Shown piece by piece: positions 12,557 through 25,464 of a stretch of 64,000 bases of DNA. The position numbers and the translations under genes are program-made. The DNA comes from Dirofilaria immitis (taxonomy: Eukaryota > Nematoda > Chromadorea > Rhabditida > Onchocercidae), in contig JAKNDB010000107.1 in the NCBI GenBank assembly GCA_024305405.1, positions 310,001 to 374,000 on the forward strand. Reading direction: 5' to 3'. The notes beneath the pieces were generated by a model. That model ran no database searches, was not told the origin of the DNA, and saw only the letters and a program-made list of their open reading frames with translations. Numbering within the stretch: the stretch's first letter is position 1; each line of letters opens with the position of its first letter.

Positions 12557-15500
12557 CATAAATGAGGATTAAAATTGTTATATAATAGATAGATGTATTC
12601 ATGAAATATATAACCAATCTCCCTTTTCATCATATAAATAAGATATTGATAAAAGGTATCTATATTTTGCTAATCAAACAAGTTTGTTTGCATTTATCGA
12701 ATAGATCAATTCAATAATAATTTCTTTCTTCTTGAAGAGTGCAAATACAGAATGACAGGCAAAGAGGTAAATATAAATGTTGAAAAGAGAAACTCGATTG
12801 TTGAATTTACACCACATTTGAAAAAGAAAAATTTTATAATGTTCTCAAACTGTAATAATTACAAGCTCGCTCTAAACCTCATGTAACACTGTTCGGATCA
12901 ATATCGAAAATTCTTTGATCAATGAACCAATGAAAAGTGAATTATTCGGAAAAACGATCGATGCATGAATGATGTCGTTCTCCCTTCTACTATATTCCCA
13001 TCAATTTTTTTTTTACTATGAAGAAATTTGCATATGACAAAATTAAAAATGAAGGGAGGGAGGTAAAGAGATAGGCGATAATGGCACGAGATGTTACGGT
13101 ATAATGAAATTTTGTCGAAAGTTCATTTCACTCTTCTTTATTCGTTCATGTAATATAGAAAGCGTAGGAAAGCGATAGTAGTGACCATAGATAGTTTATC
13201 GCCTAAAGTGACCATTTGTTGTTTATAGTAAATAGCTTTTGCTGCAGATTTTCTCGAAACAATTTATCATAGATGATATCATCATCAATATCAATATTCT
13301 ATCTTCCTTCCTTCCTCTTCTTTCACTCTGATATAATCTTTCCTTACGATAATCCATTATCATCTATACAAATTCGAAAAAAAAAAAAAGAAGAGAAAAC
13401 TCAGATTAATACACTCTTGAAAAATTTCTCTTATTTGAAAAAGACATTTTAAAATGAAATGAAATATTCATAAAAAAATATCGCTGAATATAAAATTGCT
13501 CACTTATTAACTGCATGAATAATAACATCACATCTCATCACGTCATCATATTACACAGAAAAATTGACATGTACCGTAATATAATAAATATGATGTAAAA
13601 TAATGCTTATCACTTATCAAACAAACTTATATGTTTGTTATTGAATGATAATCAATACACCGATATATTCTATCCAATAATATATTCTAGAAACTTCAAG
13701 AATACAAAGACAGTAGTAGCTAGTCAATTTTTTGTATCAGTTAATTTGCTCAACCTGAAATGTCTATGCATATTTAGGAATTGGGGAAAAAAAGGGTAGC
13801 AGATATAAATAAAATGTGTAGGTGGTTAGTTTAATGGTATAGAGATAATAAATAAAAGAGAAAATGAGCAAATGCATAACACAATTTCATCTTTTCATAC
13901 ATAGGAAATGATGATTAGGAAGCACAGTAAACATAATGAAACGAAACGATAGATAAGAAGGTATCGATGGTTCCTTCTTGAATAAATATCTTCCGATAAA
14001 AATAAACAATCACACAAATGGATAAAAAGTATAAAGGACAAGTCTAAAGATATATGCCATGTACGACTTACAAATTATTTTCAACGCATTCATATGCATA
14101 CAAATAAATAAATATCTTAGCAGGCATTAATCGATCAATATGTGCCTTTCCTCATTTTACGTCAACTTAAAGCTAAGTAATCAATCCTTCTTGCAATTCA
14201 GCTGTTTTAAAGGGATGTTTCTCATATAAACATTTCTTCTAATTAGTTTAAAATTTTATATTTACTTTTATGTAGCTTAATTTAGAAACCAATGAATTAC
14301 GTTCTACGAATTTGGTTGATATTTAAAATCATCATTTGCATCATGATAATCCGATAGTTTCATTTTTCGAATTCATTAATAAATGATGCCATTTAAAGAC
14401 TTCGTTGTAATCTGTTATAAATGGAAGCTACAGCAAGTTAGGATTAATATTGGATGGCAATATAATATTAATCTTCGCAAAACTTGTTCGAATGATGGGT
14501 ATTGATTTAAAGATAAATTAGTCAATCGTGAAAATATTTCGTGAAATAAACAATAAAATATTAAGACAAATATATTGACGATTGTACAATTGCTTTAATC
14601 TTTCTGATAAATGAAATAAAATATTTAATAGTATAAACAATTCTAGGAATAAAATTCATATTTATGCTTTGAATAATTAATATATGTCCTTTGAAATTCT
14701 TAATTTTGACCAAATAAATATTTTAAATTTACATATTAGCTATTTGTGCTTTATGAAGCCTATTAAACAAAAGTAATTTTATAAAATAAATTAGAGTAAG
14801 TTGAAAGATATAATTGAAAATTATAATAGTCTGAAATTAAATAAACACTTTTTCCATCATTTTTCAACGCTCAATTCAATCCATCATTCAATACATTCTC
14901 CTCAAAAAACAATTTTTGATATACTTTTTTCAAAAAAAAAAACATTTTAAATAATAATTAAAGAACATTGGGAAAAGAGAAAAATCCTTTATCGAATTAA
15001 TTGGAGAAAATATTCTGCAAAGTAAAAATATGGTATCACCGCTGCGGAAAAAACGACGATATCTAAATCAATATTTTCTCTTAGAATTTCCCTCAATCGA
15101 ATGTTTCTAGTCAAATATTCCACTTTATATCAACGATACTCATACCTTTTGTACAAATACTTCCGTTTACTAAACATTGTTATCATATAAATTAATTGAC
15201 TCTTTTTGTTTCAATTGTTAGATTTGTTGATTCAGATGAAATAATGGACATTGAGATAATGTGGAATTCTTCATCACTGAATTTAGTGATATGTTCGGAT
15301 GAATTATTTGCGATTTCAGAGGGTAAAAAGAAATGATCCAAATGATACCATGATAAGATAAGATGTGGATAGCTGATGTCCTCCTATCATTAGCTCATTA
15401 AATGAAGGACTGATATGACATTTCCCTTAGCAATTAACTAATAAAAAATGGAATAAAATATTTTGGACAATAAAAAAATCTATCACTGAATAAATTATTT

Positions 15501-16614
15501 GATTTCGAATCAAAATAATAAGGAGAAGAATGAGATGGGATAAAAAAAAAGGAGCAAGGAAAAGATTCGATTCGTGTAAATTATCACTTCTAAGATGTCA
15601 GTTTGTTTGTATGATTATAACCTAACAAATTGGTTGATTGATAAGACAGTGAAACATTATCTCGAATGATACCAACAAACTGGTAAGGGTTATACTCAGA
15701 GAAAAAAAGTATGAACGATACGAATCACTTCAAAGTCCAAGTCCAATTACCATTTTCAATAATAAAAACTAAATGAAACATAAAATGTGAAGAAACTATA
15801 AACTTTGATGCAACAAATCAAGGATTCTCGATATTACTTCTCATACTGAGCAAACTCCATCATACTACACATTTGACGCATTTGTTTGTTGTCGTTACAG
15901 AATATAGAAGTAAATGCTATATTAATGAACGGCCATTGCTTGTTACTACAGGAAGAATCAAGAAATAGTAGAGAGAAATTGAGAAATAATCAGTGACTGA
16001 TAAAGAGAGAAAAAATAAAGTTAATAAGAATAACTGATAAACATAATGAGGGAAAGATTATTCTATAAATCCAATTCGAGCCAAATAACGAATTCACAAT
16101 AACCTCCCTATATGTTGACATTATGGATCAGCTTTTCCCGACAGCCACAAGCCCTTTATCCTCCATTCGACGATGTGGTAATTTAGCAAACTTTTCCGAA
16201 CCTGTGGTTCATAGATGATTTGCCATGAATTCGAACAACGATAAGCAATTATGATGTAAGCAATGTGTTGTAATGACAGGGTTATCATGCAATTATCTGG
16301 TCTAATTTTGTGAGAGCGAGAGATTAGTTTAATTCTATTAAATTATTAATCTTTTATCTGATAAATTTTGTAGCCTTATCAGTAGTCAATACAATGAGTA
16401 TTTTCGATAGTTTAATCGTCATTATACAGATTGTATAAGAAATTGCAAGTTTTTTTGACTCAGAATAGATGTCTGTATTATCTATTTATTATCTTTTTGA
16501 TTGATGCTATTATTTTAATAATCGTTATTAGTTGTTGGTATGACTGGATTCAGAGACAATGAAATATCTGGTAATTAGAGTCGTTGTTTATATTTTCTGA
16601 CTTTTAGGTGAATA

Positions 16615-19600
16615 ATGTCGCTAGAAGGAGGAGTAGATGATTTGAAGATTGCAGATGATGAAACGAGTGAAGACGATTCTGATTCCGAAGTTATTGTCTT
16701 TTTATAAATTTTCTTATTCGGGAATAATTTTTGTTTATTGTTTAGCTTTACAGTAGGTACATTTACATTCACTCTAGTTTTATCAGTAATGAATTCTTTC
16801 AGAGTAATTTGATCCCATTATTCGCAGAAAATGAAGATGAAAATGATGATTTCCGCAATCCGGCTGAGGTTTTATATTTCCAGAATTCTGCTGAAGCAAC
16901 GCTATATAATTTCAGGTTGATATAATATCGATTTAGTTTTAGTAAATGACTCAGTTGATTTTGATATATTCATAAATTATTTGCTCAATGTTAATTTGTT
17001 AATATGGGATGGACTCTTTGTGCGTGGCGCAATTTTAAATTATTTCCAGTTTAGTAGAAGTTTTTTTCTCATTGTTTAGGAAAGAATGGAAATCAGAATT
17101 AGATTCTCGGATGAAGGAATCGAATATATCATCAATGGAAACTAGAAACAGGCATGAGCAGCTGCTTCATGATGCTGTAATTTTACTTATTCGATACCTA
17201 CATAGATTATAGAGAGATAAAGGCACTGAAAAGTTGCAGAAATACCTTCTCAGATGAGATTACTGTAGTTTTCGTTATTTATTTAATGGCCAGCAGAATG
17301 ATTTTCAGTAAAGTGCTGGACAAGATTATATATATTGCAGATCATTTGTTTTCTTTGAATTCGTAGAATATAGAAATCGGACAAATAACAGTAAACCGTT
17401 TGAGGCAACAAAGCTATTTTTGGAAGGTGTAGATTACGAAAGACGAGGCGATATGTGGGAAGCAGTCCAGAAGTATATGGGTGCTGTGCATATGGTTCCC
17501 GATATTGAATCAAAATTGTACAAAGATCGGAGTTCATCGGTATAAACTTTCTATCATTAAGTGAAAGCTTAGTAATGTTTTCTTTTTTAGACATATATTT
17601 TCATCTTCATGAATTTAATTTTTTTATTGTTACAGGCAATTGATATTGTCATTTTCACTGTTAATGATTTCAGAATTCGATGGAATCTAGTGGCCATCAG
17701 CGTTCTCTTTCAAGATCTCGTTGCAGTTCTCATGATTTAGAAAAAGTTTTGCATAAAGACTTGTTGAAAGAGGGAGATTTTTTGAGCCAGAGTTTTCAGG
17801 TACATGATTTCAGTGAATACTTAGCTTTAGATTTTATCATTTGGTTTGAAAAGAATTGGACAGAAATCAAGAATTTATACTTTTTTAAAACAAGAATATG
17901 TTAAAGCCATTCTAATGTATTGAGATTTTACAAATATTCTGTTCGAGAAGGGAATTTTAGGAATTATTCAGCCCTTTCGTGATCAGTTGAAATTTTGTCT
18001 TTACAATGTTACATATAACTTTTTCTGGATAAATGAAACTGTACAGATTGTGCAGAATCTTAGTGAAATGATATTTGTAATTTTGCGAATGTTTTACAGA
18101 ATATATGTTTTATTCATATGCTCTTACCAGATGTCATTGAACTAAATGATACTGCAGATAAGTCTTGCGCGATCGCGCTTTTACCTGTGGAGTTGCTTTC
18201 TATATTGATACGATACATTGTCGGAAGTGAACTTGATGTCTACTGCCTGGAATTGTTGTCAATGACTTCAGCTGGGTTCTATGTCCTTGCACGGTATGGG
18301 CTACTTCAATGTTTCATAGATGATTAATTTAGATTTCAGCTACTCAAGTTTCCTGATCTTAAATACCATTCTTGTCAAATGATACAATAACTGGATCATT
18401 GTTACAGCACAATTAGTTTATAAAAGAAGCCAATATTTTGAATAACATGCGATTTCTATGAAATTAGTATATTTTGTTTAGAAAATATACTTTGTAATTA
18501 TTATGAAAAAACTAGTATGAATTTGTCATTACATACCAACTTATTTGAATAAAATTAAAATCATTCATTTTCTCTTCATTAATGGATCTTAAAAATTATT
18601 TCTTAAAAATATTTCACCAATTATATTCCTTAGGGATGGAGAACTGTGGCATGCAATTTGTCGTTGGACTTTTGGTGCAAAATATGTTAACTCTATCTCA
18701 TTTGCTACATTAGCCAGTTGGCGTCAATTGTATATAACACGTTCACATCCATATTTTCACGGTGTTTACATCGGGAAAGTGACATATCTTCGCAATGGTG
18801 AAACATCCTTTCAGGTGCTTCTGCTCTATGCACCCTAAGAAGTTCATGTTTTGTTCCTTGTCTGCATTTCGTTTTTTTAATCTAATATTATTTGTGGAAC
18901 ATATTGCAAAAAAAAATTCCTATTGAATTGCGTTTGTTTAAATTCTTCAAGAATAATTTGTTAGTGATTTTTCAGGACCAATTCTACAAATCTTGGCATA
19001 TAGTTGTTTACTACCGGATGCTGAAATTTTTCGCAGATGGTTCGTTCTTATTATTCTGTCATTTGTTGTTTTTATAGTGAAACTGTAAAACTTCATCCAG
19101 TCTGATATATTTTTTCTAGGCAATTTTTAGATTTATTCACTGAAATTGAAACCTGCAATTGAGGAAAATATTTCTTTCCCATCTTTAGGTACAGTAGTTA
19201 TGATTATCACATCTGAAGCGCCAGCGCAAATTGTGGGACTTTTGAAATCAAAAACTCCTCGTTTACCTGGAGTTCTCTGTGGTCGTTACTGGATGGCAGG
19301 ACAAGATTGTATAGAAGCACAGGTTTTTCTTAAGCTGATAGAGAGATTTTGCTTCCATGTTTATTCGGCTAAGTTTTCGACTAATTTTTAAAATCGGTTT
19401 ATTGTAGAAGAAAAGTGATTAGCATATTTACCTTAGAAAAATTTAGTTCCATCGAAATAATGAAAAATCGCTGCATCGAACACGGATCATTCGCAAATCT
19501 TTTCATCAATTCTTGCCCTATGACGTGAGTTCAGTTTCATTTAGAAAAGTAAAAAAATCTTTGCTGCATTTTAGTAGTTGCATATTTTTTGACTTGTAGA

Positions 19601-19826
19601 TAGTGGATCAAAAATTCGACATAAAATTACATTTTGGAGATGGGAAGAAACGACGAGCTCATTGTGTATTACAATTTTTTGAATATAATTGTACAATAAC
19701 TTATTTGGATGGTAAAGTGTCTCACAGTTGTCTGGATACTACTGATCACCAAGCATATCCACCACTTTTTTCAGTCGGGTGAAAAGTTATTCTGTTCCTG
19801 GGGGTTATGATGAAATTTTAGTTTGA
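16615..19826 (+). CDS. FBXO9: F-box only protein 9 (FBXO9-like), SCF substrate adaptor
   Basis: FBXO9 is the substrate receptor of an SCF ubiquitin ligase; in mammals it acts on TEL2/TTI1. Exons by homology and phase: 16615-16689, 16803-16915, 17080-17176, 17367-17539, 17674-17799, 18100-18293, 18634-18814, 18976-19039, 19189-19322, 19447-19524, 19600-19826. The ATG lies just after a CTTTTAG acceptor (likely spliced leader). Family landmarks in order: the TPR-like segment GDMWEAVQKYMGAVHMVPDI, the F-box starting ALLPVELLSILIRYIVGSEL, the conserved GELWHAICRWTFG, SWRQLYITRSHPYFHGVYIG, and DQFYKSWHIVVYYRMLKFFADG, all typical of FBXO9. Exon 4 is one base short for its phase. The T6 run at 19766-19771 should be T7: as written the frame stops at 19780-19782, with the extra base it runs on through a conserved SRVKSY tail to the TGA at 19824-19826. 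The acceptor at 19446 is the least certain one. Confidence 0.88.
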
Positions 19827-20621
19827 ACAAAATTTTTTAATTGCGATTTATTCATTCGATCGCTTTAATATAAATTATTTAATAAATAATGCTAAGAAAT
19901 TCTCATTAATGAGAATTTTTCGGATTTGGTGATTTGAAGAAATTGTTTTCATAATAATCTCCCAGAAAATGCATCGGCTGTTTACTGTTGGTGCTAATTT
20001 ATAGATTTTATACCATAAGGGTTGCACATAGAATAAAATATACCACTTGAGTCATTTTTGATCAAGTTCATACTAACTGCAATTTTACCAATTTCAACTA
20101 TTGAGAAATTATCCTCTTTATTTCAATTTAAAATTTAGTGGTAATGATAACTCTTATAATAGAGGTAAAGGTCAAAAAAATTATTGGAATTTTTGTACTT
20201 ATGAAAAGTGCATAATTACTACATCATTATTATTTGTGTAGCTATTGAACGTAGAGCGCAGCTTTTTAAAACGTAACATTTTTGTAAAAACTATAGTTTT
20301 TATCACTGTTTTCATGTAGTGATTCTTGATTTGTTAATGATAAAATACAGGAAAAAAAGAAACCAGAGATTTTTCTATAAATTACTTTTCCAATTTTTAA
20401 CGTTATTTGAATGATAATAAATGTTTTTATTTCTCAGAATAAAAAAGAAAATTGAGTTCGCTAACATAGCTCGTAGTTGAAGTCCATAGAATTTTAAAAC
20501 TAGAAAACTGATTTTGCTCAATTTCTTTCACTTGAAAAGACTTTTGTTACCGCAAGATGATGTGAAGATCCGAGAGAATTAAATTAACAGTATTTGTACA
20601 TAACTTGAAGGATCTAATATA

Positions 20622-20664
20622 ATGGCGGCACAAATTGGACGTTTCATATTTTATGACAAAAAAG
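20622..20664 (+). CDS. Possible first exon of an unidentified gene
   Basis: An ATG is followed by 14 codons, MAAQIGRFIFYDKK, and then a good GTATGC donor. Its first codons (GCG GCA) are more GC-rich than the surroundings. A TTTTTAACAG acceptor near 20940 would continue it in phase for about 12 codons before a stop. I cannot recognise the product and cannot exclude chance. Confidence 0.2.
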
Positions 20665-21244
20665 GTATGCCATTAAGTGGTCATATACTTTTATTTTCTA
20701 AAGCAGCATTAAAATTTTCAACTTAGTTTAGAAGTTTTTGAAATGCATCTTCTCGTTGAAATTTTCAGGTTGTAAATTTTGATTTAAACATTATTTTCTG
20801 ATTTGTATTTAAAACGATATATGCGATTGAATAAAATGTCTCGCATTATTGTAGAACAAAGTATTAAGGCGTGATTTTGAAGAGGGCTGAGGAGTGATAA
20901 TCATGGCACAACATTAAATGAAAGTGAAACTTTTTAACAGAAGAAATGACTCGATTCCTATCACATTTTGTTACATGAACTTTCCGAACTTTCTTCGGGA
21001 TAGTTTATATGTATTATTCTTTTATTTGCCATGTATTAAATGAGTGTTAACATTATGTGAAAAACATGAGCGATTTCGTCTTCAAAACAAGCTTCAAAAC
21101 GATTTCGTTTAAATTTTGTATAACCTTTGTCCCTGCTTTTAGTTTTCGAAGTTTCGGTCAATATGATTTTAAAGTCGAAATTCCTTAGGCAAAATAGACG
21201 AAGGATTTTTATATCATTAAACCATTAATACCTAACATTATACC

Positions 21245-21247
<3 letters not shown>

Positions 21248-21328
<81 letters not shown>
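21248..21328. repeat. (TA)n microsatellite, about 80 bp
   Basis: Uninterrupted alternation of T and A for about 40 dinucleotides. Likely length-polymorphic and prone to assembly error. Confidence 0.97.
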
Positions 21329-21330
<2 letters not shown>

Positions 21331-23512
21331 CATTAAAATAAAAAAGCCTATATCGCTAATATTACTATTAAACTATACTAAAATTATTATTCGTCTATTT
21401 CTTTTTTGATGTTTCAAGTTGCATTTAATTCTATGTTACTAATTCAGCCTTTTCATAAAAAAAAAAGCTTCCTGAGTTTAAACATGTTTTCTAGGATTAA
21501 ACGTCAAGTATATCTCTTAAACGTAATGTAAGAACGTAATGTAAAGTGAACTTAGAATATGAATATATTCATGGAAATTTATTCAGATCTACAATCATAC
21601 TATAAGGGTTATAAACAAAGTCTATCGAAACTAAAAGTTCCTTGCATACGGAAAGCACATTGTTTGTTGAATTCCCAGATACTTCATTTATTTCTTCAGC
21701 TGTTACCTTCTGTGTCAGTTATAAATTTAAAATCAACCAGGTAAACATTGCTACGCGGAACTCTGATGACAATACCATTAGAGTTCATTTTTTCGGGAAA
21801 ATAAAAAAAAAAAAAAGCAAACATGAATTGTGAAGTACTTCTTGCCATTAATCATAAAAATATCAATACATTCTTCGACCGTAAAGATACCATTAATTCC
21901 GTTTACAAAGTTAGCCTGGATTAAAATATATTTGTACGATAGCATGCTGTCCAAGTAAATATATTACTTGAATCTTAGTTTCTAATTATTCGTTAACATG
22001 AAAATATGATTCACTAGTGATGAGTGGCTTTCTAAAAAAAAAATTCAGAGACTTGAAATATTATTAAACTTTTTGGCGATTGTTTACGACCAATTTATAT
22101 TATTTTTATCTTTAAAAACTATCTATGATCAATTCAATTTGAATTCATCTACACTTATGACTAGTAAAGAGGCTTTTTTTTTTTAAGAAATAACAAAGAC
22201 AGGTCATCAAAAGAAAATCTATAATCTAGAGCCACAGAGATTCATCTACTAAATTTACTTGGATATTACTTTGTTGTCAATATCGTAAGCAAAAGAAAAA
22301 AGTTATTTAATCTTATCTTCTTGTCATCTACTATTGATTTTATGAACTAACTAAGTAAAATCATTGAGTTAACTTAAAATAAAAGCGGTAGTTAGCCTAG
22401 TTTTTACATTGATATTTTACCTAAGCACAAATGCTTTTACATTGGATGATAAACTTATTGATAAAAGTATGGAAAAGTGAGCAACTGAATAATTTGAAAT
22501 AATAAAATGTCCAATATGTTCTGCTGAATCATTATCCAAATCCAAGTCTATCGATATGAGGAAGATGATCAGTGATGAAAATGTCAATAATTTCAGAGTT
22601 GAAAAATTCTAACGAAGATTCAATTATAATCATTCCGTCTGTCAATTCTGCTGATAGGATGTTTTCTGATACGAAAATATATCAAGTAGCTCCTTCTCTT
22701 GTTATCTCAAGCATTTCTCCTTTTGTCATCACACTACCTACTTCTTTTGTCATCTCAATGCTTAACAGTAGGATTTATCGTTTTATGCATCATGATAAAA
22801 ATTATCATTTCTTATCATGGCACTTAAGCAAATGATAATTTTTCTCATTACAACAACTAAAGCAACTTTAGCAACTTTGCCAGAATCAGCTAAACTTCAG
22901 TTAAACGTTGGTAAAGTACTTTCATTCTCCTGTTATAACACATGGCAACCATAGCAAATATATATAATACTTTTCGAGCAAAAAATATTTCACTTATATG
23001 ATCTTGGCTTTGGCCTACTTTCCTTACGCTTTCATTAGTTTTGTGATGTCTGTCAAATTTAGATATTTCTAGTAAGAATATCTAATTTGTTTATTTTTGC
23101 AAAGTTGTTATAGGCTTTTTACAAATTCATATACTCAACTTGAATGAATTCTATGAACAATTTGTTATGTTATATTTCAGTAATAATTTTATTTATAAAT
23201 TTCTCATAGCCTTCTGTTGATTCTACTACATATAATATTATTAACAAATATTTTAGTTATATTTGATTTTATAAATTTACATATAGCTTTTTCTACATTT
23301 TCCTATATGTTGATTGATTGATTGATATTTATTGTTGATTGAAATATCAATTGTTCCTTTTAGAATATCAATACCCACAAAAAAACCTGTTTTAGCTATT
23401 TTTGTACCTATAAAATATAATCAAACAATCATATAAATAATGTATAGAATTGTAATTTGATCTTTTAGATTCCTTCTTCTACCGTTTGTACTATATTTTT
23501 CTAGCAAAAAAT

Positions 23513-23702
23513 AAACTTGGGGAGATTCCTACGATTTCTATCAATCAATTCAGGCATAGAATGAACTTGGGAGATTCCTATAATTTCTATCAATCAATTC
23601 AGGCATAAAATGAACTTGGGGAGATTCCTATGATTTCTATCAATCAATTCAGGCATAAAATGAACTTGGGGAGATTCCTATAATTTCGATCAATCAATTT
23701 TA
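23513..23702. repeat. ~54-bp tandem repeat, about four copies
   Basis: Four consecutive copies built around GGGGAGATTCCTA followed by ATTTCTATCAATCAATTCAG and a short linker ending TGAACTT. Copies differ by a few substitutions and one G-run length change. No coding potential. Confidence 0.9.
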
Positions 23703-24439
23703 GTCAACAATATCATTCCATGCTCATTATAGCCTTACAGCTTTGATTTAATATACAATACAGGATATTATTTTAGTAATAGATATTTACGAAAATTTAG
23801 TAAATAGAGAAAAAGACAAGAAAAACCTTGAGTAGAGAGTTTTAACTCTCTAATACTTTAAATTGGTGCTATAAGAATTTACTGACCTTTTAGTTTAAGC
23901 ACGATTTGATTGAATGTAAATTCAACTGTTATAACTTTTAATATAACCTGCCAAAAAAAAAACATCCTGGATATTTTACTCAATTTTATCATTAAATTTA
24001 TAGATCAAAAAATAAGTATTGTTATTAGCAAAGGAAGTTGGAATAAATTTGTCAAATAGTTTTTTCGTTTATGTCTGAGAATCTGAAATCAGCCAGTTGC
24101 GTCTAATTGATGATAGCTTGGAAGGCAAATTTTATACTCCAAAAATATACCTAAAATAAATAACTTATGTTAGATTCATTATTAACCTCATTATATAAGA
24201 AGGTTATTATGAATAGAAGCATATGGTAGTAGAGAAAACACGGTAAACATAAACAAAAATGGGCATTAAAGGTATAATTGCTTTTACATTTTCACTGGTG
24301 GTAATTTAATAAAGGTATTAATTGCTAGCAATTAATTATAGTTGCTATATCTGAATCTTTGGCGTTTATTAGTATAATTTGTTAATCCTATTTGGAATCA
24401 AATAAAGAAATAGGTAAAGCTATAAAATATTAATTTGAA

Positions 24440-24745
24440 GATACTAGAACGATTAAAGAAATAGAGGAACCAATTCAGAGAAGGAAAAACTTTAAGATTT
24501 GGTTGCTGATGAAGCATTAAAAATTATGCTGAAAATTCGAAAGCTAACAAGAAGTATGTTGGCAAGCAAATAGCCGAAAAAGCTGATTACATTTGTGTTG
24601 AGTGCAAGAGTTGACTAAACTAAAATTGTATCAACAATACTGAAATTGTCTGAAAATAATGTTAAACAACTTAAACAGATTCTTGGCTTACAGGAGCGAG
24701 TAGCTTGAACTTTGTTACAAGAGGTAGATTTTCTATCTCTTTCCT
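24440..24745 (+). pseudogene. Bacterial-like remnant, unassigned, at the left flank of the Wolbachia insertion
   Basis: On the plus strand, broken frames read like a charged, helical bacterial protein: segments such as ADEALKIMLKIRK, KYVGKQIAEKADYICVECK and ILKLSENNVKQLKQILGLQE appear in shifting frames interrupted by stops. It lies tail-to-tail with the ribD remnant. I do not recognise the family; assignment to the same Wolbachia insertion is inferred from position and style of decay. Confidence 0.4.
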
Positions 24746-24773
24746 TTCTTTATTCAAGCATATAAAAGCTAGT

Positions 24774-25395
24774 TATAATCTATTCCAAATCTCGACTATA
24801 TCTTCATCAAAATCTATAACTTTTGCTTTTTTAAACCGACACCAGTTATTGATAGATTGAATGCAATGCCTAGAATTTTACTGCTACGGCAGATTATCAA
24901 CTTATCGATTAAATCTAATAGCTCTGTAATTAGCTTTTCTTCCATCTTCAACTAATAATCTTGTTATGCCAACCTTTGAAATAAGTTTTGATGCAGTATC
25001 TTTTGGGTAGATTTTAGGGTTTTAATGCTTCCATCTAAAACTCTTGTCTCGAGATCAATTGTTGCAACTACTATCCTTTTATTTCGGCTCTTACGATTTC
25101 CGCGGTGCAAGGTTCTGTAACTTCAAAATGGCAACATGGCCCAAAAGTAACGTACATAGTTACGCCATGACTCGAATCTTTAGCACTTTACAAAACAACT
25201 ACTTCTGCATGTAGATGCCCGCCGATTCTTGTGTGGCTTTCACCAACTATCACACTATCTTTTGTAATGACATACCGAACAGCAGGATTTGGTGCAACAC
25301 CTTCGAGGGTTTTTTTCAGCAAGCTTTAGTGCAATTATGACATGAAATGATCGTCGATCATTAGAAGGAAGTCATTTCGTAGAAGGTATCAAAAA
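24774..25395 (-). pseudogene. ribD: Wolbachia-derived ribD remnant (riboflavin deaminase/reductase)
   Basis: RibD carries out two steps of riboflavin synthesis, a bacterial pathway absent from animals. On the minus strand the deaminase domain is plain: DDHFMS near 25350, GVAPNPAVRYVITKDSVIVG, the zinc-site HAEVVVL, and TMYVTFGPCCHFEVTEPCTA followed by EIVRAEIK. The reading frame breaks several times. After a segment resembling IDPxxRVxGxGIKTLKSAG the sequence jumps to the reductase C-terminus (SKLISKVGITRLLVEDGRK and KAKVIDFDEDIVEIWNRL), so roughly half of the reductase domain is missing. Stops, frameshifts and the internal deletion show that it is non-functional. The nearest donor is inferred to be Wolbachia because dgt and virB4 remnants sit beside it. 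Confidence 0.83.
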
Positions 25396-25464
25396 TTCTT
25401 CTGTATTCATGTATGGGCAAATCTATCTGTCATACCCGAGATGTAGTTGCATATTATTACTGAA

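Larger units (their letters stand above)
9637..16614. other. 7-kb gene-poor interval between mrp-5 and FBXO9
   Basis: The two genes are divergent, so this interval should hold both upstream regions. It is AT-rich and full of stops in all frames. I see a pyrimidine tract, a palindromic element and a short tandem repeat (listed separately), several poly-A/T runs and no recognisable exon, tRNA or transposase. The 117-codon open stretch at 10099-10452 is low-complexity translation of a CT-rich tract and is not called as a gene. Confidence 0.6.
19827..24430. other. Long AT-rich spacer with simple repeats
   Basis: No gene is recognised except a possible first exon at 20622. The interval holds a (TA)n tract and a 54-bp tandem repeat, listed separately. 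Open stretches near 21559-21833 and 22572-22835 lack homology, splice context and codon bias and are taken as chance. Confidence 0.5.

Noticed and set aside
13820..13860. TGGTTAGTTTAATGGTATAG looked like a tRNA D-arm region
   Set aside because: No acceptor stem or TPsiC arm could be found around it.
22572..22835. 87-codon plus-strand ORF
   Set aside because: No recognisable domain, no splice signals and no codon bias; chance opening.
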